Of a stretch of 64,000 bases of DNA, positions 39,228-50,875 are shown piece after piece. The stretch covers positions 16,792,376 through 16,856,375 of the forward strand of contig NW_022098031.1 of NCBI RefSeq assembly GCF_002288925.2. The letters run 5' to 3'. The notes beneath the pieces are model-generated. The model did no database searches and was not told the DNA's origin. It saw nothing but the letters and a program-made list of their open reading frames with translations. The DNA is from Delphinapterus leucas. Its lineage: Eukaryota > Chordata > Mammalia > Artiodactyla > Monodontidae. Position numbers and translations under genes: made by a program. Numbering within the stretch: position 1 is the stretch's first letter; each line of letters starts with the position of its first letter.

Positions 39228-39420
39228 ATTGCAATGTTGGCTTCCCATGATTTATGGTCGGATTAGCCCAAAGTCAATACAGGGCTGTTCTGCTGAGGTT
39301 CTGCTTACTGTTGGCTGTTTTACCTTTAACTTTTATTGCTTATTCTCTTCTGGTGGCAAATATATTTTACCTTTACCTTGCATCTCCTATTCTCTTTCTA
39401 GCCCTGTTAAAGGAAAACTA

Positions 39421-39425
<5 letters not shown>

Positions 39426-39459
<34 letters not shown>
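39426..39459. repeat. (GA)17 microsatellite
   Basis: Seventeen uninterrupted GA units. Confidence 0.96.
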
Positions 39460-39461
<2 letters not shown>

Positions 39462-40118
39462 AGGTAATACCGGGCAGTGTAAATTCATTTTCAAAGAATG
39501 TTTGCAAATAATCGAATGCAATCGCTGTGTTGCAACTTTAAAATACCCTATTCTTGAAAGGGCTGTTTGAGTAATTGTGGGGAGAGTTGATTTGTTCAGC
39601 CTGTTTCTAGGATTCATAACTGAGACGCTTTTATTCTATCTTGAAATAAAGTTGAATATTCTCAACAGACACTTTGGCTGACAAATGAATTTAAATCAGG
39701 TATCATGATTAGAAATTTCAGCCTCCAACTTCAGTTACAACATGTGATCGATTTGTGAGATTATGGAAGGCAAATGTCTGCCAGACAGCCAACCATTGTT
39801 TGAGATTAAATTTCAGAAATGAAATCAACTTGTTGAGAGCACCCCTGCGTATACAATACAGATGTGAACTCTCTGCCTCCACGTTATGACTTTGAAGATT
39901 CCTTATGTGAGCTGTACGGGAATTCCCTTATGAATAAAGCTTATGATAAAAGCTGTTAACCGTGACTTTTAGACAAATTCACGTTTCACCTATGTAATGG
40001 TCTAAGGAGACCCTATTCAGTGAAACTGTATCTCATCACTATATATAATACCAAAGGTATCATAAGATGAAAGAAAAGTGTTCATATCAGTGGATTAAAA
40101 AAATCTAGGGTAGAAGTT
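39460..40118. other. Intronic sequence without recognised gene
   Basis: No named repeat and no exon-like frame. Confidence 0.5.
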
Positions 40119-40298
40119 CAGTTGACCCTTGAACAACAGGGGTTTGAACTGCACAGGTCCACTTATATGTAGATTGTTTTCAATAATACTACATGATCCG
40201 TGGTGGGTTGAATCTGTGGATATGGAACTGTGTCTGTGCAGATTTTCGACTGCACAGGGGTGGGCACCACAACCCCCTCATTGTTCGAGGGTCAACTG
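40119..40298. mobile_element. Tigger-type (TcMar) MITE, second copy
   Basis: CAGTTGACCCTTGAACAAC on the left and TTGTTCGAGGGTCAACTG on the right form near-perfect inverted ends over 180 bp, followed by TA. It is the same family as 12271-12504 but with a different internal deletion. Confidence 0.93.
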
Positions 40299-41115
40299 TA
40301 TTTTCAGTAGTGCTGTAATCTCTCACTATGGGTAGAAGTATTTTTGGTAACAGTAACGGTAACCTCTCACTAAGGATTTAGCCTTCTGGAAGTTACAGAA
40401 AGATGGAGACATTGTCAGAATGGATCAGGTATTTTTTAACTCTCCATTTCACCCAGCATGCCCCTTGTAGTTCCTGTGCAGTCAGTGTTAAGTCTACCCA
40501 GCTTGTCAAGGTTTCAAAAGGCCGTATAAACTTAAGAGCCTTCTCCCATGTCTTCCATACTTGATTCTCTTGGCCTTACTCCCACATGTGTACACCAACT
40601 CCATCTCATGATGCATGCTTACATAGTGTGCTCAGCTCCTCCAGAGTTCTCCTCGGTCGAATTTGCTAAGAGGAGGATGAGATATTAGTGACACCATCCT
40701 GTGCTTGTGCATAATTAAGTGAGGTGTCACTCCCGTTGAGTCTCGCTGATAATTTATGGACAGTTTCCTTTTTCTTCACCCTTCTATGAGTTCACATATC
40801 TTTTGCTTTGGAATAGGCATACCTGATTCTCCAGGGTGTTTCCCTTTTTTTCTCTTTTTATCTAGCACACAGTGGGAACTCTATAAACCAACCATGAAGG
40901 TAGACTAATCCCTGTTCAAAAGGCAGATGTCAGCTACCTCTTTATGGGCTTTACGAGAGGAATGGTCACATTGAGAGAGCGTCTCTTTCAAGTTCCACTA
41001 GAAAGAATTTCAAGACGTGTTTTAACTCTTGCTTAGTCATCAGATGATCTTGTTTATAACAGGGTAGTAAAGTATAGGAATTGTGTGTTTAGAAAGTCAG
41101 AAAGTCAAGAGCAAG
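40299..41115. other. Intronic sequence without recognised gene
   Basis: Nothing nameable was seen on either strand. Confidence 0.5.
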
Positions 41116-41119
41116 GTAT

Positions 41120-41375
41120 TAGATGATGTGATGATTAATCTTATATGTACATGTATCTGGGCCACAGTGCCCAGATATTTGGTCAAACATTTTTTGGGAT
41201 GTTTCTAGGAGGGTGTTCTTAGATGAGATTTACATTTGAATTGGTGGACTTGAGTAAAGCAGATTACCCTCCATAATGTGGGTGGGCCTCATCCAATTAG
41301 TTGAAGTCCTGAATTGAACAAAAGTCTGACCTCTATCCTATTAGTTCTGTATTTCTAGAGAACCTTGACTAATAC
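41120..41375 (+). mobile_element. Ancient LTR-like repeat, internally deleted
   Basis: 'GATGATTAATCTTATATGTA', 'GCAGATTACCCTCCATAATG', 'TGGGTGGGCCTCATCCAATT' and the 'AGAACCTTGACTAATACA' end match a common mammalian LTR-type repeat. About the middle third seems missing. I do not name the subfamily. Confidence 0.7.
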
Positions 41376-41429
41376 ACTTGAGTATTTTAATATTTGCAAC
41401 AGTATTCAAAAATGGTTGAAAGATACAAA

Positions 41430-41690
41430 ATAGCAGTAATAATAATATGGGTAATAACAATACCTTTCTTTTGCTGAGTGACAACTTTTGCCAGGTACTG
41501 TGCTATATTATTTAGATAAAATATGTCTCATAATTACCATAACTGACATTGTCAGTCTTATTCTTTAATACAGATGAGGAAAAAAAGGCTCAAATAGATT
41601 AAGTAACTTTCCTAAAACTACATAATTATTAAGTGACAAAGGTCAAACACAGATCTGTCTGATTTGAAAGTTTATACTGTTTCTAATTAA
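41430..41690 (-). mobile_element. MIR SINE, antisense
   Basis: Contains 'GCCAGGTACTGTGCTATAT', 'ATACAGATGAGGAAAAAAAG' and 'TAAGTAACTTTCCTAAAACT' in reversed MIR order. Confidence 0.8.
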
Positions 41691-41876
41691 ATATATTGTT
41701 TCCTAAGTGTAAAAACTCTAGATGCCATATAATCATCATGATGTGAATATATCTTCTACAATATTTTCTCAGGAAGTTTTGGCTAATATTGACATGACTA
41801 TCATGTGTTTCTTCAAATATTATGACTACATAGTTGATACTCTTAGAAGAAATGCTGTTAATATTCATATTCAAAA

Positions 41877-41878
<2 letters not shown>

Positions 41879-41920
<42 letters not shown>
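41879..41920. repeat. (GT)21 microsatellite
   Basis: Twenty-one uninterrupted GT units followed by a TTGTATGTGAGT tail. Confidence 0.97.
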
Positions 41921-41923
<3 letters not shown>

Positions 41924-42544
41924 TATGTGAGTATAATTTTCCATACGCAATTACAAGGGTCAAAGAACTAGATCGACCAATACGAATCAAGGCATTTCTA
42001 CACTTAGAAGCCAGATAAAAGGCTGGTAGTACTTTTCACAAAGTATTCTGTGAGGAATTGGCAGCTTTCATGGGGGAAACAAACCATCCCTGAAGATCCA
42101 TCCCTTATACCCATCCACAGGGGAGAACTTTTTGAACTAAGATGGAAATAAGGGAAAAAGTCTTATGTATTTGATGAAGCAAGGAGCTCTTGAACCAGCT
42201 ATCGGCACGCAGAATTATAACGATTCCACCAATATTAAAATGAGAATCTCTGGAGACTAGAGTTTCATTATAAATAACTTAAGTAACATTCCCTAGAACT
42301 TTGAATTGCCAGCAGTTTCCATTGTTTTTGCTTAGTACAAAGTTTATCTATAGTTGTAATTTAGTGACTTGTAGGCATTCATTTTAGGCACCCATATAAT
42401 ATCCCCTTTTGATTAAGTTTTTAGGCTAAACATTTTGACTTGGAATTCTGGAATTTTCCAATGCTGTTTGTAGACTCTCTTTCCTAAGATTTTAGGTATT
42501 GTACTTCATTTTGATGCTGTTATAATATAGCTTCACTAGGTATT

Positions 42545-42665
42545 TTTTCCAGTTATTAAAATATTATTGAATATCTACCATATGTCAGGCTCTATGCAAA
42601 CTCTGGCGATACATAAATGAAAAAGACATAGTCTTTGCCCAGGAGAAATTTCCTGGGCAAAGAAA
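42545..42665 (-). mobile_element. L2 LINE 3' end, antisense
   Basis: 'ATTGAATATCTACCATATGT' and 'CAGGCTCTATGCAAACTCTG' are the reversed L2 terminus. Confidence 0.65.
42634..42661. repeat. Perfect 11-bp inverted repeat (hairpin)
   Basis: TTTGCCCAGGA and TCCTGGGCAAA are exact reverse complements separated by six bases. Confidence 0.9.
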
Positions 42666-42667
42666 AG

Positions 42668-42726
42668 TAGGATGGACTCTGTATTAATAGAGGACTATTA
42701 TATAATAGGATGGACTCTGTGTTAAT
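42668..42726 (+). repeat. 38-bp tandem duplication
   Basis: TAGGATGGACTCTGTATTAAT at 42668-42688 recurs at 42706-42726 with one A/G difference. Confidence 0.9.
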
Positions 42727-42985
42727 CAGACTAGGCTAAACAGGAAAAATATAAAAACAAGCTTAACGTCAGTAGTTTAAAACCACAAAGGTTTATCTCT
42801 TACTCAGGCTATATCTCCATCATAGGTGGCCTGTGGTGCCAATTTTCAGTCCTCTTCATTCCAGAACCAAGGATGAAGTGCTGACATAACCTGGTGTATT
42901 GTTGGTCATTATGCTAGAGGGAAAGATAATTCTGGAGGGTTTTGCACTATCAATTATATGATCAGCCCTGAGGCAATAAATATGA
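42727..42985 (+). repeat. Diverged interspersed repeat, family not named (copy 3 of 3)
   Basis: 'ACCACAAAGGTTTATCTCTT' with 'ACTCAGGCTATATCTCCATC' and 'GGGTTTTGCACTATCAATTA' repeats the layout of 16675 and 22180. Confidence 0.55.
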
Positions 42986-44283
42986 TGACAATCCTTGGTC
43001 AAAACTGTAATACACTCAACTGCAGGGGATTCAAGAAGTTGAATCTCTGTTTAGGTTACAGTTTTAGATGGTGAATATGAAGATCCTGAACTCACCTCCT
43101 CCCATGAACACACTGAGTCTATAGTTACATATGAAGCAATTTCTTCTGAACCAACTCTAAAGGCTGGCTGAGCAACTCCTACACATTGGGCAGATTAGAA
43201 AAAATATATATATCAAAGTGAATAGGAGAGGCTGGGACACAGTCTCACCATAAACCCTACCTCCAGCATAGCAACTCACAATGGGAGGGAACTCAAACCC
43301 TGGAGCTTCTCTCTTAAGCTCCATAAGACCCACAAAGCTGTAGAGAACTGAGGAATGGCTGTTAAAAGGCTTGCACACTTGGACTTACCTGCTCTAAGGT
43401 CCAGTGCAGAGGCTGAAGATTGCACCCAGACGTTAAGTGAAAGAGGCTCATTTGCTCATATTAAAGTGTCTGCCTGAGGGGCAAGCATCTAATTTAACAC
43501 ACACATTTATGTGCCTGCTGGAATATTCATCAGGGATGGAGGATGATAACATCATCTTCATGTTCTCCTTCTGCCTTGCTTCAGCTGTCAGGTGCCATGT
43601 TTGTTTCTTTTTCTCCCTTATGGCTGCCATCTTTACACTCCTTCTCTGCCATGCTCCAGAGTGCCAATATCCCCTAGAAGAGAGCTTTTACATGCATCTG
43701 ATGTCCTGGTTTTGTCTGGTGCCCTGGTTTTTGCCGCTGCCACCCAGGGGACATGCCTTGATCACCTGGCACTGGAGGCTAGGGGACTTACATCTCCTGG
43801 TCCCATAAGATTGTAACAATCAGAGCAACAGTTCTTGACAAGCTTTTACCCCCAGGGCATTGCACAGGTAGCAGACTAAAACACAGCCCCAGTCTCTCAA
43901 TTTTTGTGACAGCCACCCAGGGGACACTTCCAGGTCACCTGGGTCTGGTGGCCAACAGAGCTTACACTTGTGGTCCACAGAACTGTACATATTTGCATAC
44001 TTTAAAAACTGATGCCTGACAGTCTGGCTTACATTCAGCCTGAAGCTTGGTACTTCCTAAGAACCCCACTTTGGGACACTGGCCAGTAGTGGTACACCAT
44101 TAAGTACTGGGAGCTAATACAAATAAAATAGACTGCTTGGACAATCACAAAGGTTTGAGAGATAACCAAGAGCTAAGACAGGGTTGAGAGATAAGGCTTA
44201 TCTCTTAAATGAGGCCACTCCTTCAAGACTGGGAGAGTTGGTTGTTTCATTTGATGTGTAGAAACCAACATAGAGTCAAAAAA

Positions 44284-45300
44284 ATGAGGAATCAGAGGAA
44301 TATGTTCCAAACGAAAGAACAAGATAAAACTTCAGAAAAAAATACCTTAGTGGAGGGCTTCCCTGGTGGCGCAGTGGTTGGGAGTCCACCTGCCGATGCA
44401 GGGCACACGGGTTCATGCCCCAGTCCAGGAGGATCCCACATGCCGTGGAGCGGCTGGGCCTGTAAGCCATGGCCACTGAGCCTGTGCGTCCAGAGCCTGT
44501 GCTCTGCAACGGGAGAGGCCACAGCAGTGAGAGGCCTGCGTACGGCAAAAAAAAAAAAAACCTTAGTGGAATGGAGATAAGTAATTTATCTGGTAAAGAA
44601 TTCAAAGTAATAGTATTAAAGATGGTCACTGAACTTGGGAGAGGAATAAATGAACATGGAGAGAATCTCAACAAAGACATAGAAAATATAAAAAGTACCA
44701 AATAGAAGTCACAGGACTAAGGCCTATAATAACTGATCTGAAAGATACACTACAGGGGTTCAACAGCAGACTAGAGGAAGCAAAAAAGGGCCAGTGAACT
44801 TGAGAACAGAGCAGTGGGGCACACCCAATCAGAGCAGCACAAAGAAAAAAAAAGAATGAAAAAAATGTCAAGATAGCTTAAGGAACTAATGGGACAATAT
44901 CAAGCACACTAACACTGGCATTATGGGACCCTAGAAGGAAAAAAAAGGGGGAAGAAAGCTTATTTGAAAAAATAATGGCTGAAAACCTCCCTAACCTGGA
45001 GAAGGAAACAGACACATTCAGGAAGCCCAGAGAGTTCCTAATTAGATGAAAACCAAATAACCCAATCTATACACATTATAATTAAAATGTCAAAAGTTAA
45101 AGACAAGGAGAGAATCTTAAAAGCAGCAAGAGAAAAACAACCTGTTATGTAAAGGAACCCCCACAAAACTATCTGCAGTTTTCTCAGCAGAAAGGAAGTG
45201 GCATGAAATTTTCCAAGTGCTGTGCTGAAAGAAAAACAAAACTACCATCCAAGAACACTCTACTTGGAAAAGTTATCATCAGAACTTCATTAGCAAGGAC
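44284..45300 (+). pseudogene. L1M ORF1 remnant
   Basis: Translated fragments resemble the ORF1 coiled-coil ('NLSGKEFKVIVLKMVTELGR' type) and the later 'LKAAREK'-type RRM region, with many stops. The CHR-2 SINE (44355-44559) splits it. Confidence 0.75.
44355..44559 (+). mobile_element. CHR-2-type SINE with 11-bp TSD
   Basis: GGGCTTCCCTGGTGGCGCAG head, 'CACGGGTTCATGCCCCAGTC' B-box region, 'GAGCGGCTGGGCCTGTAAGC', and the 'GAGAGGCC' tail ending in TACGGC and poly-A. ACCTTAGTGGA flanks it at 44344-44354 and 44560-44570. This SINE type is typical of whales and dolphins and is the best organism marker here. Confidence 0.96.
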
Positions 45301-45879
45301 TAATGAAGTTCATTATTAAACTGGCCTTACAAAAAATGTTAAAGGGACTTCTTGAAAGTGAAAAGAAGGAGCACTAATTAGTAACAAGGAAACATATAAA
45401 AGTATAAATCTCACTGGTAAAAGGTAAATATATATAAAGGGTAGTGAATTAATTACTTATAAAGTTATTACTTAGAATAAAAGATAAAAGTAGTAAAAAT
45501 AACTGTAACTACAACAATTAGTTAAGGGATACACAAGATAAAAGGATGTATAATGTGCTGCACAAAATGTGGGGTGACATCAAAAACACAAAATGTGGGG
45601 TGGGAGAATAAAAATGTAGAGCTTTAGCTGTATTTGTTCTTAAGTTGTTATCAACTTAAAATAGAGAATTATAAATGTAAGTTGGTATATGTAAGCCTCA
45701 AGGTAACTGCAAAGCAAAAACCTACAGACAAAGAGAAAGGGATCTGAGGACATCACTAAAGAAAGTCATCAGATTAAAAAGGAAGAGGGCAACAGAAGAA
45801 GAAATTAACAGAGAGGAACTACAAAATAGCCAGAGAAAAATAACAAAATAACAGTAAGTCCATACCTACCAATAATTAA

Positions 45880-47830
45880 ATATAAATGAATTAAATTTTC
45901 CAACCAAAAGATATAGAGTGGCTGAATGGATTAAAAAAAAGAAAAAAAGAGGACCTGTCTATATGTTTACTACAAGACTCACTTCAGATGTAAGGACACA
46001 CACAGACTGAAAGTGAAGGGATGAAAAAAATTCCATGCAAATGGAAACCAAAAGAGAGTTGGGGTAGCTATATTTATATCAGACAAAATAGACTTTAAGC
46101 CAAAGACTGTAACTGGAGACAAAGAAGATCATATATACTAATAAAAGGGTCAATGTAACAAGAGGATATAATATTTGTAGATATTTATGTACCCAACATA
46201 GGAGCACCTAAATATATAAAGTCAATATTAACAGACCTAAAGAGAGAAATAAACAGTAATGCGATAAAAATAGGGGTCTTCAATACCCCATTTTCATCAA
46301 TAGATAGATCATCCAGATAGAAAATCTATAAGAAAACATTGAACTTAATCTGCCCATTAGACCAGTTGGACTTAATAGACATTTATAGAACATTCCATCC
46401 AAAAACAGCAGAATACACATTCTTCTTAAGTGCACATGGAATATTCTCCAAGATAGATCATATGTTAAACAAGTCTGAATACATTTAAAAAGATTGAAAT
46501 CATACCAAGCACCTTTTCTGACCGCAATGGTATGAATAAAGAAATCACCTACAAGAAGAAAACTAGAAATTCACAAATATGTGGAGATTAAACAATATGC
46601 CAGTGAACAACCGATAAGTCAAAGAAATCAAAATAGAAATTAAAAAATATGTTGAGACAAACAGAAATGGAAATATAACCAACCAAAACTTATGAGATGC
46701 AGCAAAAGCAATTCTATGAGGGAAGTTCACAGCAATTAACATCTACATTAAGAAACAAGAAAAATCTCAAAAAACCTAACATTACCCCTCAAGGATCTAG
46801 GTAAAAAAGAACAAACTAAGCCCAAAGTTAGTAGAAGGAAGGAACTAACAAGATGCAGAAATAAATGAAAAAGAGACTAAAAGACAATAGAAAAGATCAA
46901 TGAACTAAGAGAGATTGAGAGAACAATATCAGTTATAATTTTATCAAAAAGAATAAAATACCTAAAATAAAGTTAACCAAAGAAGTGGAAGACCTGTACA
47001 CTGAAAACTCTAAGATATTGATAAAAAGAAATTGAAGAAGATGCAAATAAATGGAAAGATATATCATGCTCATGTGTTGGAAGAATTAATATTGTTAAAA
47101 TGTCCATATTACCCAAAGCAATCTATAGGTTTAATGCAATCCCTATTAAAATTCTAATGGCATTTTTCACAGAAATAGAACAAACAATTCTAGAGGTTGT
47201 CTGGAATCAAAACAAAAGACCCCAAACCAAATAAAGCAATCTTGAGAAAGTTGAACAAAGCTGGAGGCATCATGCTTCCTGATTTCAAACTGTATTACAA
47301 AATTATAGTAATCAAAACAATATGGTATGGCCATAAAAACAGACACATAGATAACTGGAACAGAATAGAGAGCCCAAAAATGAACTCATGCATATATACC
47401 CAGTTAATTTACAACAAAGGAGCCAAAAATATACAATGGGAAAAGGATGATCTCTTCAATAAATTGTGATAGGAAAATTGGACAGCAACACGCAGAAGAA
47501 TACATATATAGATAAAAATTAACTCAGAATGGATTAAAGACCTCAATGTTAGACCTAAAACCATAAAACTTCTAGAAGAAAACATAGACAGTAAGCTCCT
47601 TGACAATAGCCAAGATTTGGAAACAACCTAATTGTCCATCATTGGATGAATGGATAAAGAAAATGTACATACATGTGTATGTACATAGATACACACAAAC
47701 ACTTATATACATATATATATATACATATATACACACATACAAACACATATACAGATACAATCATACAATGGAATATTCAGCCATAAAAAGAAGGAAATCT
47801 TGCCATTTGGGACAACATGGATGAAACTTG
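45880..47830 (+). pseudogene. L1M ORF2 remnant (endonuclease end, deleted RT, C-terminus)
   Basis: The EN-to-RT linker is seen at about 46390-46600. The sequence then jumps at about 46922 from the pre-RT linker to the part downstream of the catalytic box, so the RT palm is missing. A 90-codon frame (47197-47469) keeps the thumb-like '[20 protein letters not shown]' stretch. A second jump near 47602 leads to the C-terminal '[15 protein letters not shown]' region. Confidence 0.78.
47663..47760. repeat. TA/CA compound microsatellite in L1M
   Basis: Alternating TATA, CATA and CACA blocks have expanded at the C-terminal end of ORF2. Confidence 0.9.
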
Positions 47831-48300
47831 ACAGCATTATGATAAGTAAAATAAGTTAGACAGGGAGTGACAAATACCATATGATCTCTCTTATATGTGG
47901 TATCTAAAAAAACCCCAACCACCGAGCTCATAGATACAGACAACAGATTGGTGGTTGCCAGAGATGGGGATTGGGAGTGGGCAGAATGGGTAAAGGATCA
48001 AAAAGTACAAACTTCCAGTTATAAACAAGTCATGGAGATGTGATGTACATCATGGTGACTACAGTTAATAATACTGTAGTGCTTATTTGAAAGTTGCTAA
48101 GAAAGTAAATCTTAAAAGTTCCCATAATAAGAAAAAAAATTGTAACTGTGTATGTAATGGATGTTAACTAAACTTATAGTGGTGATCAGTTCCCAATGTA
48201 TACAAATATTGAATCATTATGTCGTGTACCTGAAACTAATATAATGTTATATGCTATATATCAATTATACCTAAATAAAAATATTTAAAAACATTTTTTA

Positions 48301-49145
48301 AAGAAGTAATATCTTTCTATATGCCTAGAGGATGTTTTTCATGTGTGCAGTTTGGCACTCTCTATGTAAATTTGGGGGATTTTTTTACTCTGTGTGTAGT
48401 ACCTATCAGTAGACATGCTATAACAAAATCATATCTAAATTATTAATTTCTTAATCATTTATTGAACATATAGTCAAAGCCTGTCATTGTGTCAGGAACT
48501 AGATATCCAAAGACAAATATAGGCACAATATTTCTGCTGAATGGAGATGCCTCTTCTAATTACATATTGTCTTGTCCTATGTACAGTAGAAGTTTTGACA
48601 TTTTTTTCTGGTTACTTTCTCTTCAGGCTACATTCCTCTTATATCTATCAGATAAAAGATTACTTTGGAAAGGGCAATCTTCTGAGAAGATATGTAAGGC
48701 AAGCAAGTAGTTTAAAAAGTTGTCATCTTAAATCATCTATGCCTAAAAGATGTGATTTTAATAAGAAAAGAAAACTGTTACAACACCAAAGAAAATAATC
48801 TCATTTTTTAGTCACAGCACATACAACAGAGCTAAGAAGTATAGTCATAAAAACATTGTGGAGCTCTATGCCTAGATGCTTAGCCTAATATGTAAGCAAA
48901 GAAGCTTTGTTCCTTGGGAGGGGAGTGAGCAATGATCTATGTTTAATTTAGTAGGACTTTTGCATGAAAAAAACCCGGCACTAATTGCTGAAGACTCTAA
49001 GAAGGCTTCAAGAGTTCTATTAGCTTTGCCTTAACCACCCTCAGTGGATACATTGTCAGGAGCCACTGTCTGTCTGTCTGTTTTTACAACGGGTCCCCTT
49101 TGCTTCAGTGAGAAACTGCTGCTGTGTTCTGTTGAGAACATCTTC
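48301..49145. other. Intronic sequence without recognised gene
   Basis: No named repeat; a CTGT run of three to four units lies at about 49068-49083. Confidence 0.5.
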
Positions 49146-49147
49146 AA

Positions 49148-49385
49148 GGATGGTGTAATGATTAAGAAACCAACTCTCTAGAGTTAGGTTACTTGAGTTC
49201 ACATCTGATTCAGAGTAGCTAGTGGCTTTGAGCAAGTTGCTTTACATCTGTGCTCCGCAATTTGCACATCTGTGGAATTGGGGCTACAATATACTCACCA
49301 CATAGGTTCCTTATTTGGATTAAATGAGTTAATAATATTTGTAAAGCACTTAAAACAGTTCTTGGCCAAGTGTAAGGGCTATATG
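49148..49385 (+). mobile_element. MIR SINE, near full length
   Basis: 'GGTGTAATGATTAAGAAACC', 'GCTTTGAGCAAGTTGCTTTA', 'TTGGATTAAATGAGTTAATA' and 'GTAAAGCACTTAAAACAGTT' follow MIR from end to end. Confidence 0.9.
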
Positions 49386-50635
49386 TACTTGTTAAGTAAA
49401 ATATATAAATCAAGCAAGAATAGGCTCATAAATTGGGCCAGTTTTCTCATAACTAACTCAAACATGAATATTATTATTCCACAGGAGTCAGTCTTGTTAA
49501 ATAAATACTGTTGTAGAGGCTTCTCAAGACTTCCTTTACCACCTCCATTCACATTTAAACAAGGGCTTTAAAGAGTAAACACAGGTTCCTTGAGGTTGGT
49601 CTGTCTGTATCCATTCCCTTTTGGATTAGCTACAAAAATTCATCCTAAACCATGGAGATGCAATAGGTGGATTCCAGTGCCTGTAGTGGCCACAGGATCT
49701 GGGCCATACCAGTTACCTATCACAGATGGGCCTGGTGGGAACTTTTGTAGTAATCACTTGTAAAGGTACCTTTCCCAGGTTTATGCTGCAGGAACAGAAA
49801 CAGTTTCTCCTTTCGTGGCTTTTCAGCAACTTCTTTTGAGGACTTATTGAAGCTACAAAGTGAAGGAGGCAATTTTTTTTTCTGACCATTGCAGTCATTA
49901 ACATATACTTCACTGGTATTTTTATAGCCACTGGTACAGTTCAAAGACGGACCCACAGAAAGTATCCCTTTATGGTTAAAATGTTAACTTGAGAGGGAGG
50001 ATGTTATGTTGGGGTATACGTGCTGGGTTGTTCGGGGTGGGGGGCGTTTCATTTAAATTTTTTGTAGTTGTTTGCCTGTAGCAATTTAAGGTGGGGTTAG
50101 CTAGGAGTAGTTGGCGCAGCAGTAAAGGACAGTTTTATTGAAGGCTGAGCTACCCTTGCCCATTTTGCTATTGCTAATACAACATTAATGCTCTTACTAA
50201 ATCACAAAAACACCACGTAGAAACTGATACTGAAAGTGTTTACAGATATTCAGCAATTAGCAGAGGCCACTAATTCCTATTTATGGAATAACAAATAAAA
50301 CCTAATTGATTTTTTTTTAACCCCAGTACATTTCAGACAAAATGTGTTATACGTAAGTTTTTGGTCTCAGGAAATAAAAAATTGTGTTAGATCTTATGTA
50401 CATAATGTACCTTCTTTAGAATTTATACTTGCTGTAATATAACCTTTGAAAATAAAGCAGATGTGGCACAGGAAATGCATAGCATTGGAAAAGACAATCA
50501 TAACATCAAAGAGCCAGAAATATGTTCACAGTTAATGACTTATTATATAGTTAGAGTTCATATTTTATGAGTGGAATAATGAGAATAATCTTGAGTAGCT
50601 AAACTTTTGTTTTTTAAGATATTTATTTCAAGTAC
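49386..50635. other. Intronic sequence without recognised gene
   Basis: G-rich patch at 50025-50050, otherwise AT-rich. Nothing named. Confidence 0.5.
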
Positions 50636-50639
50636 TGCT

Positions 50640-50875
50640 TGAAAGTATTTGTTAGGATTTATTGTATTCTCACTACAGGCATTATTGCATTTAACCTCCG
50701 CAGTAGTGTGAAGAGATAGATAGGGATTATCTCCATGTGTAGGGAAGAAAACTGCGGTTTTTTGGTAGTGAAATAACAGGGCCACACAGCTGATGAATAG
50801 CTAACTCAAGATAAGCCCATGCCTTGCTGATGTTCTTAACGACATGCTCTTAACCATTGCTTATAATACTGCCTG
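50640..50875 (-). mobile_element. MIR SINE, antisense
   Basis: 'CATTTAACCTCCGCAGTAGT' and 'ACAGGGCCACACAGCTGATG' with 'CATGCTCTTAACCATTGC' give the reversed MIR. Confidence 0.8.

Larger units (their letters stand above)
43065..48300 (+). mobile_element. Old L1M element, 5'UTR to poly-A, internally deleted
   Basis: It begins AGATGGTGAATATGAAGATC followed by CTGAACTCACCTCCTCCC, the L1M 5' end. The 5'UTR runs to about 44280, ORF1 remnants to about 45300, ORF2 remnants to about 47830, and an L1MA-type 3'UTR with 'AATAAAAATATTTAAAAAC' closes it. Two internal jumps, near 46922 and near 47602, each skip well over 100 bases of ORF2. A CHR-2 SINE lies in ORF1. No frame is functional. It is much more diverged than the antisense L1s. 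Confidence 0.85.

Noticed and set aside
39229..39617. Arg-Glu and Leu-Ser repeat frames
   Set aside because: Translations of the (GA)17 microsatellite.
43930..43965. Another possible TAFA2 terminal exon, CCAG then GTCACC
   Set aside because: It reads Val-Thr-Trp and lies inside the L1M 5'UTR, so it is a chance match.
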